64,000 bases of DNA from Burkholderia pyrrocinia (GTDB lineage: Bacteria > Pseudomonadota > Gammaproteobacteria > Burkholderiales > Burkholderiaceae): the NCBI RefSeq assembly GCF_018417535.1, contig NZ_CP070977.1, forward strand, positions 3,472,001-3,536,000, read 5' to 3'. The position numbers and the translations under genes are program-made. The notes below the pieces were generated by a model. That model saw only the letters and a list, made by a program, of their open reading frames with translations, searched no databases and was not told the DNA's origin. Of the stretch, positions 48,436 through 57,829 are shown in pieces (the first letter of the stretch is position 1; the number at the start of each line of letters is the position of its first letter).

Positions 48436-48744
48436 TCACATCTCGCCGCGCCGCGAGCAGATCGACATGATCTGCTGGATCGCGTAGTTGTCGCGCACGC
48501 CCGGCAGCGACTGCACGACACACTCGTGAAAGCGCCGCTCGCGGGGCAGCAGCATCGCGTTGTTGCGGTACAGCGCGTCGCAGGAGCGCTGGATCAACTG
48601 GGCCGCCGCGCCGTTGCGGCTTTCGCGCAGCGCGCCGAGCATGCACTCGTCGTATTGCGCATAGCCGTCGGTCAGCGCGAACGCCGCGCCCGGCAGCGTC
48701 AGCGCGACGGCCGCGAATGCGATTGCACGGACTCCCCGTTTCAT
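48436..48744 (-). CDS. Small secreted four-cysteine protein of unknown function
   Basis: From ATG at 48744 the product has 102 residues: a signal peptide (about residues 1-22, ending GAAFA), then a mature domain with exactly four cysteines (DECMLGAL, QRSCDALY, FHECVVQS, SICSRRGEM), presumably forming two disulfides. The spacing recalls the uncharacterised VF_A0006-type four-cysteine family. An in-frame ATG at 48783 would extend it upstream without a signal sequence. No operon partner and no known role. Confidence 0.75.
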   Translation of the reverse strand: MKRGVRAIAFAAVALTLPGAAFALTDGYAQYDECMLGALRESRNGAAAQLIQRSCDALYRNNAMLLPRERRFHECVVQSLPGVRDNYAIQQIMSICSRRGEM

Positions 48745-49066
48745 CTGCCCTCCGATGGAGTGGATTGGGTCGGCCGACAGCATAACGTAAAGCCGTGAGC
48801 GCGGCTGGCGGGTTGGCCGGAGCCGCCGCCGGCCGGGCTTCGCGCGCGGTCGCGGGCCTCGGCGGGTGCCGCGATCCGGCGCGCCGCACGAAAGCGCGGA
48901 GTCAGGCGGTGGTCTGCGGAAATGGTATCCTCGTGCGTTCGCCGCTGCACGCCTTCCCGGGGTGTGTGCGGGCCGGCCGCCGCCGTGTTGTACGCGTGGC
49001 GGCGCCCGTCCGACGGCGGCGGGAATCCATCATCCAGAACTGACACAATACGGGGGAGACACACCC
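48745..49066. other. Gene-free 322-bp divergent interval
   Basis: It lies between the divergent four-cysteine gene and the ABC binding-protein gene. I see no coding sequence. A TATCCT hexamer at about 48926 could be a -10 element for the plus-strand operon, with no good -35 partner. The stretch is GC-rich without repeats. Confidence 0.5.
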
Positions 49067-50032
49067 ATGAAGCGATTCAAGACTTTCGCGATCCGTTCGA
49101 TCACGGCCGGCGTGGCCGTATTCGCGTTGGCAGGCGCCGCGCACGCGCAGACCGTCAAGGTGCTGTCGATCGTCGATCATCCGGCGCTCGACGCGATCCG
49201 CGACGGTGTGCGCGCCGAGCTGAAGGCGGAAGGCTACGGCGACGACAAGCTCAAGTGGGAATACCAGAGCGCGCAGGGCAACACGGGCACGGCCGCACAG
49301 ATCGCGCGCAAGTTCGTCGGCGACAAGCCCGACGTGATCGTCGCGATCGCGACGCCGGCCGCGCAGTCGGTCGTCGCGGCGACGAAGAGCGTGCCGGTCG
49401 TCTATTCGGGCGTGACCGATCCGGTCGCCGCACAGCTCGTGAAGGGCTGGAGCCCGTCGGGCACCAACGTGACGGGCGTGTCCGACAAGCTGCCGCTCGA
49501 TCGCCAGGTCGCGTTGATCAAGCGCGTCGTGCCGAATGCGAAGACGGTCGGCATGGTCTACAACCCGGGCGAGGCGAATTCGGTCGTCGTCGTGAAGGCG
49601 CTCAAGGAGATCCTCGCGAAGCAGGGGATGACGCTCAAGGAAGCGGCTGCCCCGCGCACCGTCGACATCGGCCCGGCCGCGAAGAGCCTGATCGGCAAGG
49701 TCGACGTGATCTACACGAACACCGACAACAACGTCGTGTCCGCGTACGAAGCGCTCGTGAAGGTCGCGAACGAAGCGAAGATCCCGCTCGTCGCGGGCGA
49801 CACCGACAGCGTGAAGCGCGGCGGCATCGCGGCGCTCGGCATCAACTACGGCGACCTCGGCCGCCAGACGGGCAAGGTCGTCGCGCGCATCCTGAAGGGC
49901 GAGAAGCCGGGCGCGATCGCGTCGGAGACGAGCAGCAACCTCGAGCTGTTCGTGAACACGGGCGCGGCCGCGAAGCAGGGCGTCACGCTGTCGTCGGATC
50001 TCGTCAAGGAAGCGAAGACGGTCATCAAGTAA
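49067..50032 (+). CDS. ABC transporter substrate-binding protein (TrpX-like)
   Basis: The 321-residue protein has a signal peptide (ending GAAHA) and the ABC_sub_bind fold related to periplasmic sugar-type proteins: VKVLSIVDHPALDAIRDGVR, VIVAIATPAAQSVVAATKSV, DPVAAQLVKGWSPSGTNVTG and VDVIYTNTDNNVVSAYEALV. The family includes the streptococcal TrpX. The ligand, likely an aromatic amino acid or similar, is a family-based guess. It leads a three-gene ABC operon. Confidence 0.9.
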   Translation: MKRFKTFAIRSITAGVAVFALAGAAHAQTVKVLSIVDHPALDAIRDGVRAELKAEGYGDDKLKWEYQSAQGNTGTAAQIARKFVGDKPDVIVAIATPAAQSVVAATKSVPVVYSGVTDPVAAQLVKGWSPSGTNVTGVSDKLPLDRQVALIKRVVPNAKTVGMVYNPGEANSVVVVKALKEILAKQGMTLKEAAAPRTVDIGPAAKSLIGKVDVIYTNTDNNVVSAYEALVKVANEAKIPLVAGDTDSVKRGGIAALGINYGDLGRQTGKVVARILKGEKPGAIASETSSNLELFVNTGAAAKQGVTLSSDLVKEAKTVIK

Positions 50033-50171
50033 GCCGCGGCCCGACCGCTGCGCTTGCGGGCCCGATCCGGGCCTGAACGACACCGCCGGACGGGCGGCTC
50101 CCACCCGGGGTCGCCCGTTCGCTTCACCCGGCCGTACACGTCCGGCCGGGAAGCAACAGGATTTCCCCATC

Positions 50172-51068
50172 ATGTCTCTGTTCTCGTTTCTGGGCGCGCT
50201 GGAGATCGGCCTGATCTTCAGTCTCGTCGCTCTCGGGGTGCTGATCTCGTTTCGCATCCTCAACTTCCCCGATCTCACCGTCGACGGCAGTTTTCCGCTC
50301 GGCGGCGCCGTCGCCGCGACGCTGATCTCGGCCGGCTACGATCCGTTCTCCGCGACGGCGTTCGCGATCGTCGCGGGCGCGCTGGCCGGCTTCATCACCG
50401 GCTGGCTCAACGTGCGCCTGAAGATCATGGATCTGCTCGCCAGCATCCTGATGATGATCGCGCTGTATTCGGTGAACCTGCGGATCATGGGCCGGCCGAA
50501 CGTGCCGCTGATCACCGAGCCGACGCTGTTCACCGTGCTGCAGCCCGACTGGATGCCCGACTACGTGCTGCGCCCGGCGCTGCTCGCGATCGTCGTCGTG
50601 GTCGCGAAGCTCGGCCTCGACTGGTTCTTCTCGTCGCAGCTCGGCCTCGCGATGCGCGCGACCGGCGCGAACCCGCGGATGGCGCGTGCGCAAGGCATCG
50701 CGACCGGCCGCGCGACGCTCGCCGGGATGGCGCTGTCGAACGCGCTCGTCGCGCTCGCAGGCGCCTTGTTCGCGCAGACGCAGGGCGGCGCGGACATCTC
50801 GATGGGGATCGGCACGATCGTGATCGGGCTGGCCGCGGTGATCATCGGCGAGACGCTGCTGCCCGCGCGCCGGCTCGTGCTGACGACGCTCGCCGTCGTG
50901 CTCGGGGCGATCGTCTACCGCTTCTTCATCGCGCTCGCGCTGAACAGCGAATTCATCGGCCTGAAGGCGCAGGATCTGAACCTCGTGACGGCCGCGCTCG
51001 TCACGATCGCACTGGTGCTGCCGGCGACGCGCAAGAAGCTGTTCGCGCGCAAGAACGGAGGGGCATGA
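50172..51068 (+). CDS. ABC transporter permease (TrpY-like, branched-chain type)
   Basis: The 298-residue membrane protein has eight to nine helices and the LivH/RbsC-type pattern: LGVLISFRILNFPDLTVDGS, LGLAMRATGANPRMARAQGI (the ATPase-coupling loop), and LAAVIIGETLLPARRLVLTT. It forms the channel for the binding protein encoded 139 bp upstream. One base separates its stop from the ATPase start, so the two are coupled. Confidence 0.93.
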   Translation: MSLFSFLGALEIGLIFSLVALGVLISFRILNFPDLTVDGSFPLGGAVAATLISAGYDPFSATAFAIVAGALAGFITGWLNVRLKIMDLLASILMMIALYSVNLRIMGRPNVPLITEPTLFTVLQPDWMPDYVLRPALLAIVVVVAKLGLDWFFSSQLGLAMRATGANPRMARAQGIATGRATLAGMALSNALVALAGALFAQTQGGADISMGIGTIVIGLAAVIIGETLLPARRLVLTTLAVVLGAIVYRFFIALALNSEFIGLKAQDLNLVTAALVTIALVLPATRKKLFARKNGGA

Positions 51069-51069
51069 C

Positions 51070-51864
51070 ATGCTGTCCGCACAAGACCTGAAACTCACGT
51101 TCAATCCCGGTACGCCGATCGAGACGCGCGCGCTGCGCGGGCTGTCGCTCGAGATTCCCGACGGCCAGTTCGTCGCGGTGATCGGCTCGAACGGCGCCGG
51201 CAAGTCGACCTTCCTCAATGCGGTCAGCGGCGACCAGCGCGTCGATGCGGGGCGCATCTCGATCGACGGTGCGGACGTCACGCGCCAGCCCGCATGGGAC
51301 CGCGCGCACCTCGTCGCGCGCGTGTTCCAGGATCCGATGGCCGGCACCTGCGAGGCGCTGACGATCGAGGAGAACATGGCGCTCGCGACGGCGCGCGGCG
51401 TGCGGCGCGGCTTCCGGGCCGCGCTCGACCGGCCGTCGCGCGAGCTGTTCCGCGACAAGCTGCGGCTCCTGAACCTCGGCCTCGAGAACCGGCTGACCGA
51501 CCGGATCGGGCTGCTGTCGGGCGGCCAGCGGCAGGCGGTGAGCCTGCTGATGGCGTCGCTGCGGCCGTCGCGGATCCTGCTGCTCGACGAGCACACGGCC
51601 GCGCTCGACCCGAAGACGGCCGCGTTCGTGCTGGAACTGACCGCGCGCATCGTCGCCGAGAGCAAGCTGACGACGATGATGGTCACGCACAGCATGCGGC
51701 AGGCGCTCGACTACGGCGATCGCACGGTGATGCTGCACCAGGGGCAGGTCGTGCTCGACGTGTCGGGCGACGCGCGCAAGGGGCTCGACGTGCCGGACCT
51801 GCTGCAGATGTTCGAGAAGGTGCGTCACGAGCAGCTCGACGACGACGCGTTGTTGCTCGGCTGA
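51070..51864 (+). CDS. ABC transporter ATPase (TrpZ-like)
   Basis: The 264-residue ATPase has Walker A GSNGAGKST, Q-loop RVFQDPMAGTCEALTIEENM, signature LLSGGQRQAVSLLMA and Walker B ILLLDEHTAALDPKTAA. The His of DEHTAALD in place of the usual Pro (DEPTSALD) is typical of this subfamily. It energises the importer encoded with the two preceding genes. Confidence 0.94.
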   Translation: MLSAQDLKLTFNPGTPIETRALRGLSLEIPDGQFVAVIGSNGAGKSTFLNAVSGDQRVDAGRISIDGADVTRQPAWDRAHLVARVFQDPMAGTCEALTIEENMALATARGVRRGFRAALDRPSRELFRDKLRLLNLGLENRLTDRIGLLSGGQRQAVSLLMASLRPSRILLLDEHTAALDPKTAAFVLELTARIVAESKLTTMMVTHSMRQALDYGDRTVMLHQGQVVLDVSGDARKGLDVPDLLQMFEKVRHEQLDDDALLLG

Positions 51865-52119
51865 CGGGCGACGGGCGGGCCGGCGCGATGCGGGGTGCTG
51901 CATCGTGCCGGTTTGAGTGCCGATCGGGCCCGATGATTCGGCGCGCGTGCGTCGCATCGGGCCGGATGGTTGTGACGGCGGGTGTTCGGGCGGCATGATC
52001 CGGCCACGCCCGATCCGGCGCGCCGTCGCATGACGGGCGCGCCGGCTTTTCCTCTGCCTTTCTTCCGACAAAAACCGGTTTCGCACCGGCGCTGTGCGAC
52101 GCAAGCGCATTGCCATATA

Positions 52120-52135
52120 CTGTATATCCATACAG
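52120..52135 (+). promoter_or_regulatory. LexA (SOS) box of the imuA-imuB-dnaE2 operon
   Basis: CTGTATATCCATACAG is a textbook LexA site (CTG-N10-CAG with A/T-rich core). It overlaps a TATACT -10-like hexamer at 52116-52121 and is 15 bp before the imuA ATG. The rest of 51865-52149 has no gene. Confidence 0.93.
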
Positions 52136-52149
52136 TTGTGGGTGGCGTC

Positions 52150-52857
52150 ATGCTCGCATCCTCCATTTCTCCCGAATCCCTTCATCCGTCGCTCTGGCGC
52201 GGTTCGCAGCTCGCGCGCGGCGGTCCGCGCACGGTCGATACCGGCTTCGCGCCGCTGTCCGCCGAGCTGCCGGGCGGCGGCTGGCCGGTCGGCGGGCTCG
52301 TCGAACTGCTGGCCGCGCAGCCGGGCTGCGGCGAGATGCGGCTGCTCGCGCCCGCGCTCGCACGCACCGTCAGCGCCCGGCGTCCGCTCGCGCTCGTCGC
52401 GCCGCCGCAATCGCCGCATGCGACCGCGCTCGCCAGTCTCGGCGTGCCGGCCGACGCGCTGCTGTGGCTGCGCGCCGGCAACCGCACGGATGCATTGTGG
52501 GCCGCCGAGCAGGCGCTCAAGACCGGCTGTTGCGGCGCGCTGCTGCTCTGGCAGGACGCGCGGCCCGATGCGCTGCGGCGCCTGCATCTCGCGGCCGCGC
52601 GCACGGGCGACACGCTGTTCGTGATGCTGCGCCCGCTGTCGGCCGCGCGGCAGCCGTCGCCGGCCGTGCTGCGCGTCGCGCTGTATCCCGTGCCGGGCGG
52701 CGTGTCGCTCGACATCGTCAAGCGTCGCGGGCCCGCGCGCAGCGAGCCGCTCGTGCTCGACCTGCCGTCGCCCATCGTGGAGAGCCGCTATGCGCGTCTT
52801 GCTCGGCATCCATCTGCCGCGCCTGCCGCTCGACGTGTGCACCCCGCACCCGTCTGA
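52150..52857 (+). CDS. imuA: ImuA, SOS mutagenesis cassette protein (RecA/SulA-like)
   Basis: The 235-residue protein is recognised by LHPSLWRGSQLARGGPRTVD, then PLSAELPGGGWPVGGLVELL (the RecA-like ImuA N-terminus) and LARTVSARRPLALVAPPQSP. No intact Walker A lysine motif is seen. ImuA works with ImuB and DnaE2 in DNA-damage-induced mutagenic replication. ATG at 52150 is set by the SOS box just upstream. Its last 68 bp overlap imuB in another frame. Confidence 0.92.
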   Translation: MLASSISPESLHPSLWRGSQLARGGPRTVDTGFAPLSAELPGGGWPVGGLVELLAAQPGCGEMRLLAPALARTVSARRPLALVAPPQSPHATALASLGVPADALLWLRAGNRTDALWAAEQALKTGCCGALLLWQDARPDALRRLHLAAARTGDTLFVMLRPLSAARQPSPAVLRVALYPVPGGVSLDIVKRRGPARSEPLVLDLPSPIVESRYARLARHPSAAPAARRVHPAPV

Positions 52858-54277
52858 CGCAGCGGCCGGCGGCGCCGGCTGTGCGGTGCTCGAGCAAGGC
52901 GTCGTGCTGATCGCCGATGCGGCCGCGCGCCGGCAAGGCGTGCGCGCGGGCATGAAGCGCGGCGGCGTGCTGACGCTCGCGCCCGAGACGCAGCTCGTCG
53001 AACGCGATCCCGCGCGCGAGGCCGATGCGCTGCGCGCGGTCGCGCTCGCGTTGCTGCGCTTCTCGCCGTGCGTCGTGCTCGACGACGAAGCCACGCTGAT
53101 CGTCGACGTCGGCCCGAGCCTGCGCCTGTTCGGCGGCCTGCCGTCGCTGTGCCGCCAGGCGCGCGCGACGCTCGCGGCGCTCGGTTATGCGGCGCGCCTG
53201 TCCGCCGCGCCGACCGGGCGCGGCGCGTGGCTGCTCGCGCGCACGTCGGCGCGCGCGCGCATCCGGCGCCGCGTCGCCGGCCAGGCCTCGCTCGTCCGCT
53301 TGCTCGACGGCCTGCCCTGTGTGCTGCTGCCCGATGCGCGTCCGTATGCAGGCTGGTTCGACGGCCTCGGTTGCCGCACGCTCGCCGATCTGCGCCGCCT
53401 GCCGCGCGCAGGGCTGCAGCGTCGTTGCGGCCCCGCGCTGCTGGCCGCGCTCGATCGCGCGTACGGCGATGCGGTCGAGCCGCTTGCGTGGATGGCGGTG
53501 CCGCCCGTGTTCGACGTGCGGCTCGAATTGCCGGAGCGCGTCGAATATGCGGAAGCCGTGCTGTTCGCCGCACGGCGGCTCGTCGTGCAGCTCTGCGGCT
53601 GGCTGGCCGCGCGGCAACTGTCGCTGGCCGCGATGACGTTCGATCTCGAGCACGAGCGCGGCCGCCAGGCCGTGCCGCCGACGCCGCTCGAACTCGCGTT
53701 CGCCGCGCCCGTGCGCGACGAGGCGCACTTCATGCGGCTGCTCGGCGAGCGGCTCGCGCGCGTCGAGTTGCCGGCCGCGGTGATCGCGGTGCGTCTGAAG
53801 GCCACGCGCGTCGAGTCGGTCGCACCGCCGGCCGACGATCTGTTTCCCGAGCCGGGCGGCACGCGCGAGACGCGCGCGCGGCTGTTCGAGCTGCTGGTCG
53901 CGCGGCTCGGTGCGGAGAACGTGCTGCGCGCGGCGCCGGTTGCCGATCACCGGCCCGAGGCCGCGAACCGCTGGCTGCCGCTCGATGCGCAGGCCGGCAA
54001 GCCGGCCGGCGGCCCGCCGGCCGTGCCGCCGCGTCCCGCGTGGCTGCTGGCCGAGCCGCTGCCGTTGCTGATGCGCGGGGAGCGGCCGGTATTTCATACG
54101 CCGCTCAGGATGATGTCGTCGGCGGAGCGGATCGAGGCAGGGTGGTTCGATGGTCAACTGGCCGCGCGCGATTATCACGTTGCGCAGGACGAAGAGGGCG
54201 CGTGCTATTGGGTATTCAGGGAGCGGACGAGCAGCCAGGCGGACCCGCACTGGTTTCTGCACGGCCTGTTCGGGTGA
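52790..54277 (+). CDS. imuB: ImuB, Y-family polymerase-like SOS protein
   Basis: The 495-residue protein has the Y-family fold but begins MRVLLGIHLPRLPLDVC, where active polymerases carry the DMDAFYAS acidic motif, so it should lack polymerase activity as other ImuB proteins do. Other landmarks are LIVDVGPSLRLFGGLPSLCR and the C-terminal ERIEAGWFDGQLAARDYHVA. ImuB links ImuA, DnaE2 and the sliding clamp. The start lies inside imuA, a 68-bp overlap that implies translational coupling. Confidence 0.94.
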   Translation: MRVLLGIHLPRLPLDVCTPHPSDAAAGGAGCAVLEQGVVLIADAAARRQGVRAGMKRGGVLTLAPETQLVERDPAREADALRAVALALLRFSPCVVLDDEATLIVDVGPSLRLFGGLPSLCRQARATLAALGYAARLSAAPTGRGAWLLARTSARARIRRRVAGQASLVRLLDGLPCVLLPDARPYAGWFDGLGCRTLADLRRLPRAGLQRRCGPALLAALDRAYGDAVEPLAWMAVPPVFDVRLELPERVEYAEAVLFAARRLVVQLCGWLAARQLSLAAMTFDLEHERGRQAVPPTPLELAFAAPVRDEAHFMRLLGERLARVELPAAVIAVRLKATRVESVAPPADDLFPEPGGTRETRARLFELLVARLGAENVLRAAPVADHRPEAANRWLPLDAQAGKPAGGPPAVPPRPAWLLAEPLPLLMRGERPVFHTPLRMMSSAERIEAGWFDGQLAARDYHVAQDEEGACYWVFRERTSSQADPHWFLHGLFG

Positions 54278-54283
54278 GCGGTG

Positions 54284-57200
54284 ATGGCTGCGGAATACAA
54301 GTTTCTTCCTGACTACGCGGAGCTGTTCTGCCGTTCGAACTTTTCGTTTCTGCATGGCGCGTCGCATGCGGAGGAATTGGTCGAGCGCGCAGTGAAACTC
54401 CACTACCGTGGTATCGCGATCACCGACGAATGCTCGCTCGCGGGCGCGCCGCGCATGCATGTCGCGGCGAAGGCGAAAGGGCTGCCGCTCGTCATCGGTT
54501 CGTATTTCGAAGTAACACCGGATGAAGTCGCACCAGGCCACGATCCGGGCCCCGGCGCGTTCGGGCTCGTGCTGCTCGCGCAGAACCGCGAGGGCTACGG
54601 CAACCTGTCCGAGCTGATCTCGTGGCGACGGATGGAGGCGCCGAAGGGCACGTACCGACTGACGTCGCGGATGCTGTCGGCGCCGCCCGAGGAATTTGCG
54701 CATCTGCGCGGGATGCCGGATTGCTTCGCGATTCTTGTCCCCGCGTATCCGGTTCGCGCGAACGTGCTCGATGCGCAGGTCGCGTGGTTTCGCGCGACGT
54801 TCGGCGAGCGGGCACGGCTCGGGCTCGTGCAACTGCAGCGCGCGCTGGATGGGGGGCAGCGCGAGGAGATTCGAGCGGCGGGCGAGCGGCGTGGCGTGCG
54901 CGTCGTTGCGCTCGGCGACGTGACGATGCACCTGCGCTCGTGCAAGGCGCTGCAGGACGTGATGACGGCGATCCGGCTCGGGATGCCGGTGATGGAATGC
55001 GGGTATGCGCTCGCGCCGAATGCGGAACAGCATCTGCGTTCGCTCGGGCGAATCGGGCAACTGTACTCACCGGACGAGATCGCGGAAACGTGCGCGATTC
55101 TCGATGCGTGCCATTTCTCTCTCGACGAGTTGAAGTATGAATATCCGCTCGAACTCGTGCCGCGCGGACATACGCCGACGAGCTACCTGAAGCAGGAGAC
55201 GTGGGCGGGTGTGGCTCGGCGTTACTGGAATGGTGTGCCGGAGAAAGTAGCAAAGCAGATCCGATATGAACTCGCCCTGATCGCGAAACTGGATTACGAG
55301 CCGTTCTTCCTGACCGTCTACGACATCGTCAAATACGCGCGCAGCCAGAACATCCTGTGCCAGGGCAGAGGCTCGGCAGCGAACTCGGTAGTCTGTTACT
55401 GCCTGGGCATCACCGAGGTGAATCCCGAGCAGAGCACGATGCTGTTCGAACGTTTCATCAGCAAGGAGCGCGGCGAGCCGCCCGACATCGACGTCGACTT
55501 CGAGCATCAGCGCCGGGAAGAAGTCATTCAGCATATCTACAAGAAATACGGCAAGGATCGCGCGGCACTCGCGGCGGCCGTTTCGACCTATCGTCCGCGC
55601 GGCGTGCTGCGCGAAACCGGCAAGGCGCTCGGTGTCGATCCGATGCTGATCGACCGCGTCGCGAAGGGGCATCGCTGGTTCGACGGTAGCCGTGATCTGC
55701 TGCAGCAATTCGCGACGACCGGGCTCGACCCGGCGACGCCGATGATTCGCGCATGGGCCGAATTGTCGGGGCGATTGCTCAATTTCCCGCGCCACCTGTC
55801 GCAGCACTCGGGCGGCTTCGTGATCAGCCGAGGCAAGCTCACGCGGCTCGTGCCGGTCGAGAACGCGGCGATGGACGGGCGGCGCGTGATCCAGTGGGAT
55901 AAAGACGACCTCGAATCGCTCAAGCTGATGAAGGTCGACGTGCTCGCGCTCGGCATGCTGTCGGCGTTGCATCGCGCGTTCGACATGGTCACTGCGTGGC
56001 GCGGGCCGCCGCTGCGCGACGGAAAACCGTTCGCGCTGAAAAACATTCCTCAAAAGGACGAAACGACCTACGACATGATCTGCCGCGCCGACACGGTCGG
56101 CGTGTTTCAGATCGAATCGCGCGCACAGATGTCGATGCTGCCGCGCCTGCGGCCGCGCAACTACTACGATCTCGTGATCCAGGTATCGATCGTTCGGCCG
56201 GGGCCGATCCAGGGCGGCGCGGTGCATCCGTACCTGAAGCGGCGCAGGATCATCGCTGGCGAGGAAGAGGGCGAGGTGACGTATCCGAGCGAGGCACTCA
56301 AGGAGGTGCTCGTTCGTACGCTTGGCGTGCCGATCTTCCAGGAGCAGGTCATGCAGATCGCGATCGTCGCCGCGGGTTTCACACCCGGCGAAGCGGATGA
56401 ACTGCGTCGCGCGATGGCCGCATGGAAACGCAAGGGCAATCTCGAGAGGTATCACGACAAGATCGTCTACGGCATGCTCGAACGCGGCTATACACGCGAA
56501 TTCGCCGAACAGATCTTCGAGCAGATCAAGGGCTTCGGCGAATACGGTTTCCCCGAGAGCCACGCGGCAAGTTTCGCGAAGCTCGCCTACGCCAGCAGCT
56601 GGCTCAAATGCCACGAACCGGCGATCTTCCTCGCCGCATTGCTGAACAGCCAGCCGATGGGTTTCTACCCGCCGTCGCAACTCGTGCAGGACGCAAAGCG
56701 GCACGGCGTGCAGGTCATGCCGATCGATGTCACGCAAAGCGGCTGGGAAGCGTCGCTCGAAGCGCTGCCCGGCCAGCCGCCGCCACACGGCCCGCCCGCC
56801 GTGCGGCTCGGCCTGTCGCTCGTCCGCGGCCTTGGCGAAGCCGCTGCGCGCCGCATCGAAGCCGCACGCGCAGTTGGCCCCTTCGAGAACGTCGACACCC
56901 TCGCGCGCCGCGCGCAGCTCGAACGCCGCGACCTCGAAGCGCTCGCCGCCGCGAACGCGCTCGCGACGCTCGCCGGCCATCGCCGCGACGCATTGTGGCA
57001 GGCCGTCGCCGCGGCGCCGGAGCGCGACCTGCTCGCCGCCGCGCCGATCGACGAAGTGGAGAAGCCCGCGCTCGGCGCACCGTCGGAGGCCGACGACATC
57101 CTCGCCGACTATCACACCACCGGCCTCACGCTGAACCGCCACCCGGTCGCGCTGCTGCGGCCTGCGCTGTGCGCACGGCGGCTGTCGTCCGCGGCCGAAC

Positions 57201-57502
57201 TGCGCGACCGCCCCGACGGCCGGCTTGCGCGCGCGTGCGGGCTGGTGACCGCGCGGCAGATGCCGGGCACCGCGAAAGGCGTGATGTTCATGACGCTCGA
57301 GGACGAAACCGGCTGCGTGAACGTGATCGTCCGGCCCGAACTGCTCGCGCGGCAGCGCCGCGAAACCCTCGATTCGCGGCTGCTTGCGGCGTCCGGCGTG
57401 TGGCAGGTCGTGAGCGACGTGAGGCACCTCGTCGCGCAGCATTTCGAGGATCTGACGCCGCTGCTCGGCGGCCTGCGCACGTCGAGCCGCGAATTCCACT
57501 GA
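54284..57502 (+). CDS. dnaE2: Error-prone DNA polymerase DnaE2 (ImuC)
   Basis: The 1072-residue C-family polymerase has an N-terminal PHP domain (YAELFCRSNFSFLHGASHAE), the catalytic aspartates in PPDIDVDFEHQRREEV, GFGEYGFPESHAASFAKLAY in the fingers, helix-hairpin-helix region RLGLSLVRGLGEAAARRIEA and a C-terminal OB fold (GVMFMTLEDETGCVNVIVRP). Synthesises across lesions under SOS induction with ImuA and ImuB. ATG 54284 is used; GTG 54281 is the adjacent alternative. Six bases separate it from imuB. Confidence 0.96.
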   Translation: MAAEYKFLPDYAELFCRSNFSFLHGASHAEELVERAVKLHYRGIAITDECSLAGAPRMHVAAKAKGLPLVIGSYFEVTPDEVAPGHDPGPGAFGLVLLAQNREGYGNLSELISWRRMEAPKGTYRLTSRMLSAPPEEFAHLRGMPDCFAILVPAYPVRANVLDAQVAWFRATFGERARLGLVQLQRALDGGQREEIRAAGERRGVRVVALGDVTMHLRSCKALQDVMTAIRLGMPVMECGYALAPNAEQHLRSLGRIGQLYSPDEIAETCAILDACHFSLDELKYEYPLELVPRGHTPTSYLKQETWAGVARRYWNGVPEKVAKQIRYELALIAKLDYEPFFLTVYDIVKYARSQNILCQGRGSAANSVVCYCLGITEVNPEQSTMLFERFISKERGEPPDIDVDFEHQRREEVIQHIYKKYGKDRAALAAAVSTYRPRGVLRETGKALGVDPMLIDRVAKGHRWFDGSRDLLQQFATTGLDPATPMIRAWAELSGRLLNFPRHLSQHSGGFVISRGKLTRLVPVENAAMDGRRVIQWDKDDLESLKLMKVDVLALGMLSALHRAFDMVTAWRGPPLRDGKPFALKNIPQKDETTYDMICRADTVGVFQIESRAQMSMLPRLRPRNYYDLVIQVSIVRPGPIQGGAVHPYLKRRRIIAGEEEGEVTYPSEALKEVLVRTLGVPIFQEQVMQIAIVAAGFTPGEADELRRAMAAWKRKGNLERYHDKIVYGMLERGYTREFAEQIFEQIKGFGEYGFPESHAASFAKLAYASSWLKCHEPAIFLAALLNSQPMGFYPPSQLVQDAKRHGVQVMPIDVTQSGWEASLEALPGQPPPHGPPAVRLGLSLVRGLGEAAARRIEAARAVGPFENVDTLARRAQLERRDLEALAAANALATLAGHRRDALWQAVAAAPERDLLAAAPIDEVEKPALGAPSEADDILADYHTTGLTLNRHPVALLRPALCARRLSSAAELRDRPDGRLARACGLVTARQMPGTAKGVMFMTLEDETGCVNVIVRPELLARQRRETLDSRLLAASGVWQVVSDVRHLVAQHFEDLTPLLGGLRTSSREFH

Positions 57503-57553
57503 CGCCACCGACGCGTACCGCCGGCCCGCCCGGCGCTTCGCGAGACGATGCAT

Positions 57554-57572
57554 ACCAGTCGGCTCAACTGGT
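57554..57572. promoter_or_regulatory. Upstream GntR-type half-site pair
   Basis: ACCAGT and ACTGGT flank a 7-bp spacer (57554-57572). The same half-sites occur in the promoter-proximal operator at 57741-57766, about 190 bp downstream. A second regulator site permitting DNA looping is possible. The rest of 57503-57740 is gene-free. Confidence 0.4.
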
Positions 57573-57740
57573 TCTATTCCGGTCTCATATTCACACCCGA
57601 AACCCGGCTGAACCGTGCATCGGAACTGTCCCCTTGCATACCACTCCGGGTAAATCCCTATCCCGCACGGCGTTGTAAACAAAGGCTTTATCGGCGCTAA
57701 AACGCTTGCCGGGCAAGGCTTTCGGCGATTTGCGCACCGC

Positions 57741-57766
57741 TAATACCAGTTCGTTGACTGGTATTA
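57741..57766 (+). promoter_or_regulatory. Inverted-repeat operator of the nag cluster
   Basis: TAATACCAGT (57741-57750) and ACTGGTATTA (57757-57766) form a perfect inverted repeat around a 6-bp spacer. It overlaps the -35 of the nag promoter. The ACTGGT half-sites resemble NagR/DasR-type GntR operators, and the first gene downstream encodes a GntR/HutC-family regulator. Confidence 0.75.
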
Positions 57767-57781
57767 TGGTGGTTATATAAT
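57754..57781 (+). promoter_or_regulatory. Promoter of the nag operon
   Basis: TTGACT (57754-57759), a 16-bp spacer and TATAAT (57776-57781): one of the strongest sigma-70-type promoters in the window. Its -35 lies inside the inverted repeat, so regulator binding should repress it. Confidence 0.85.
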
Positions 57782-57829
57782 GCGTTCACTTTCGACGGCC
57801 TGAGGTCGTCGTCCGACACCCGGAGGCAC

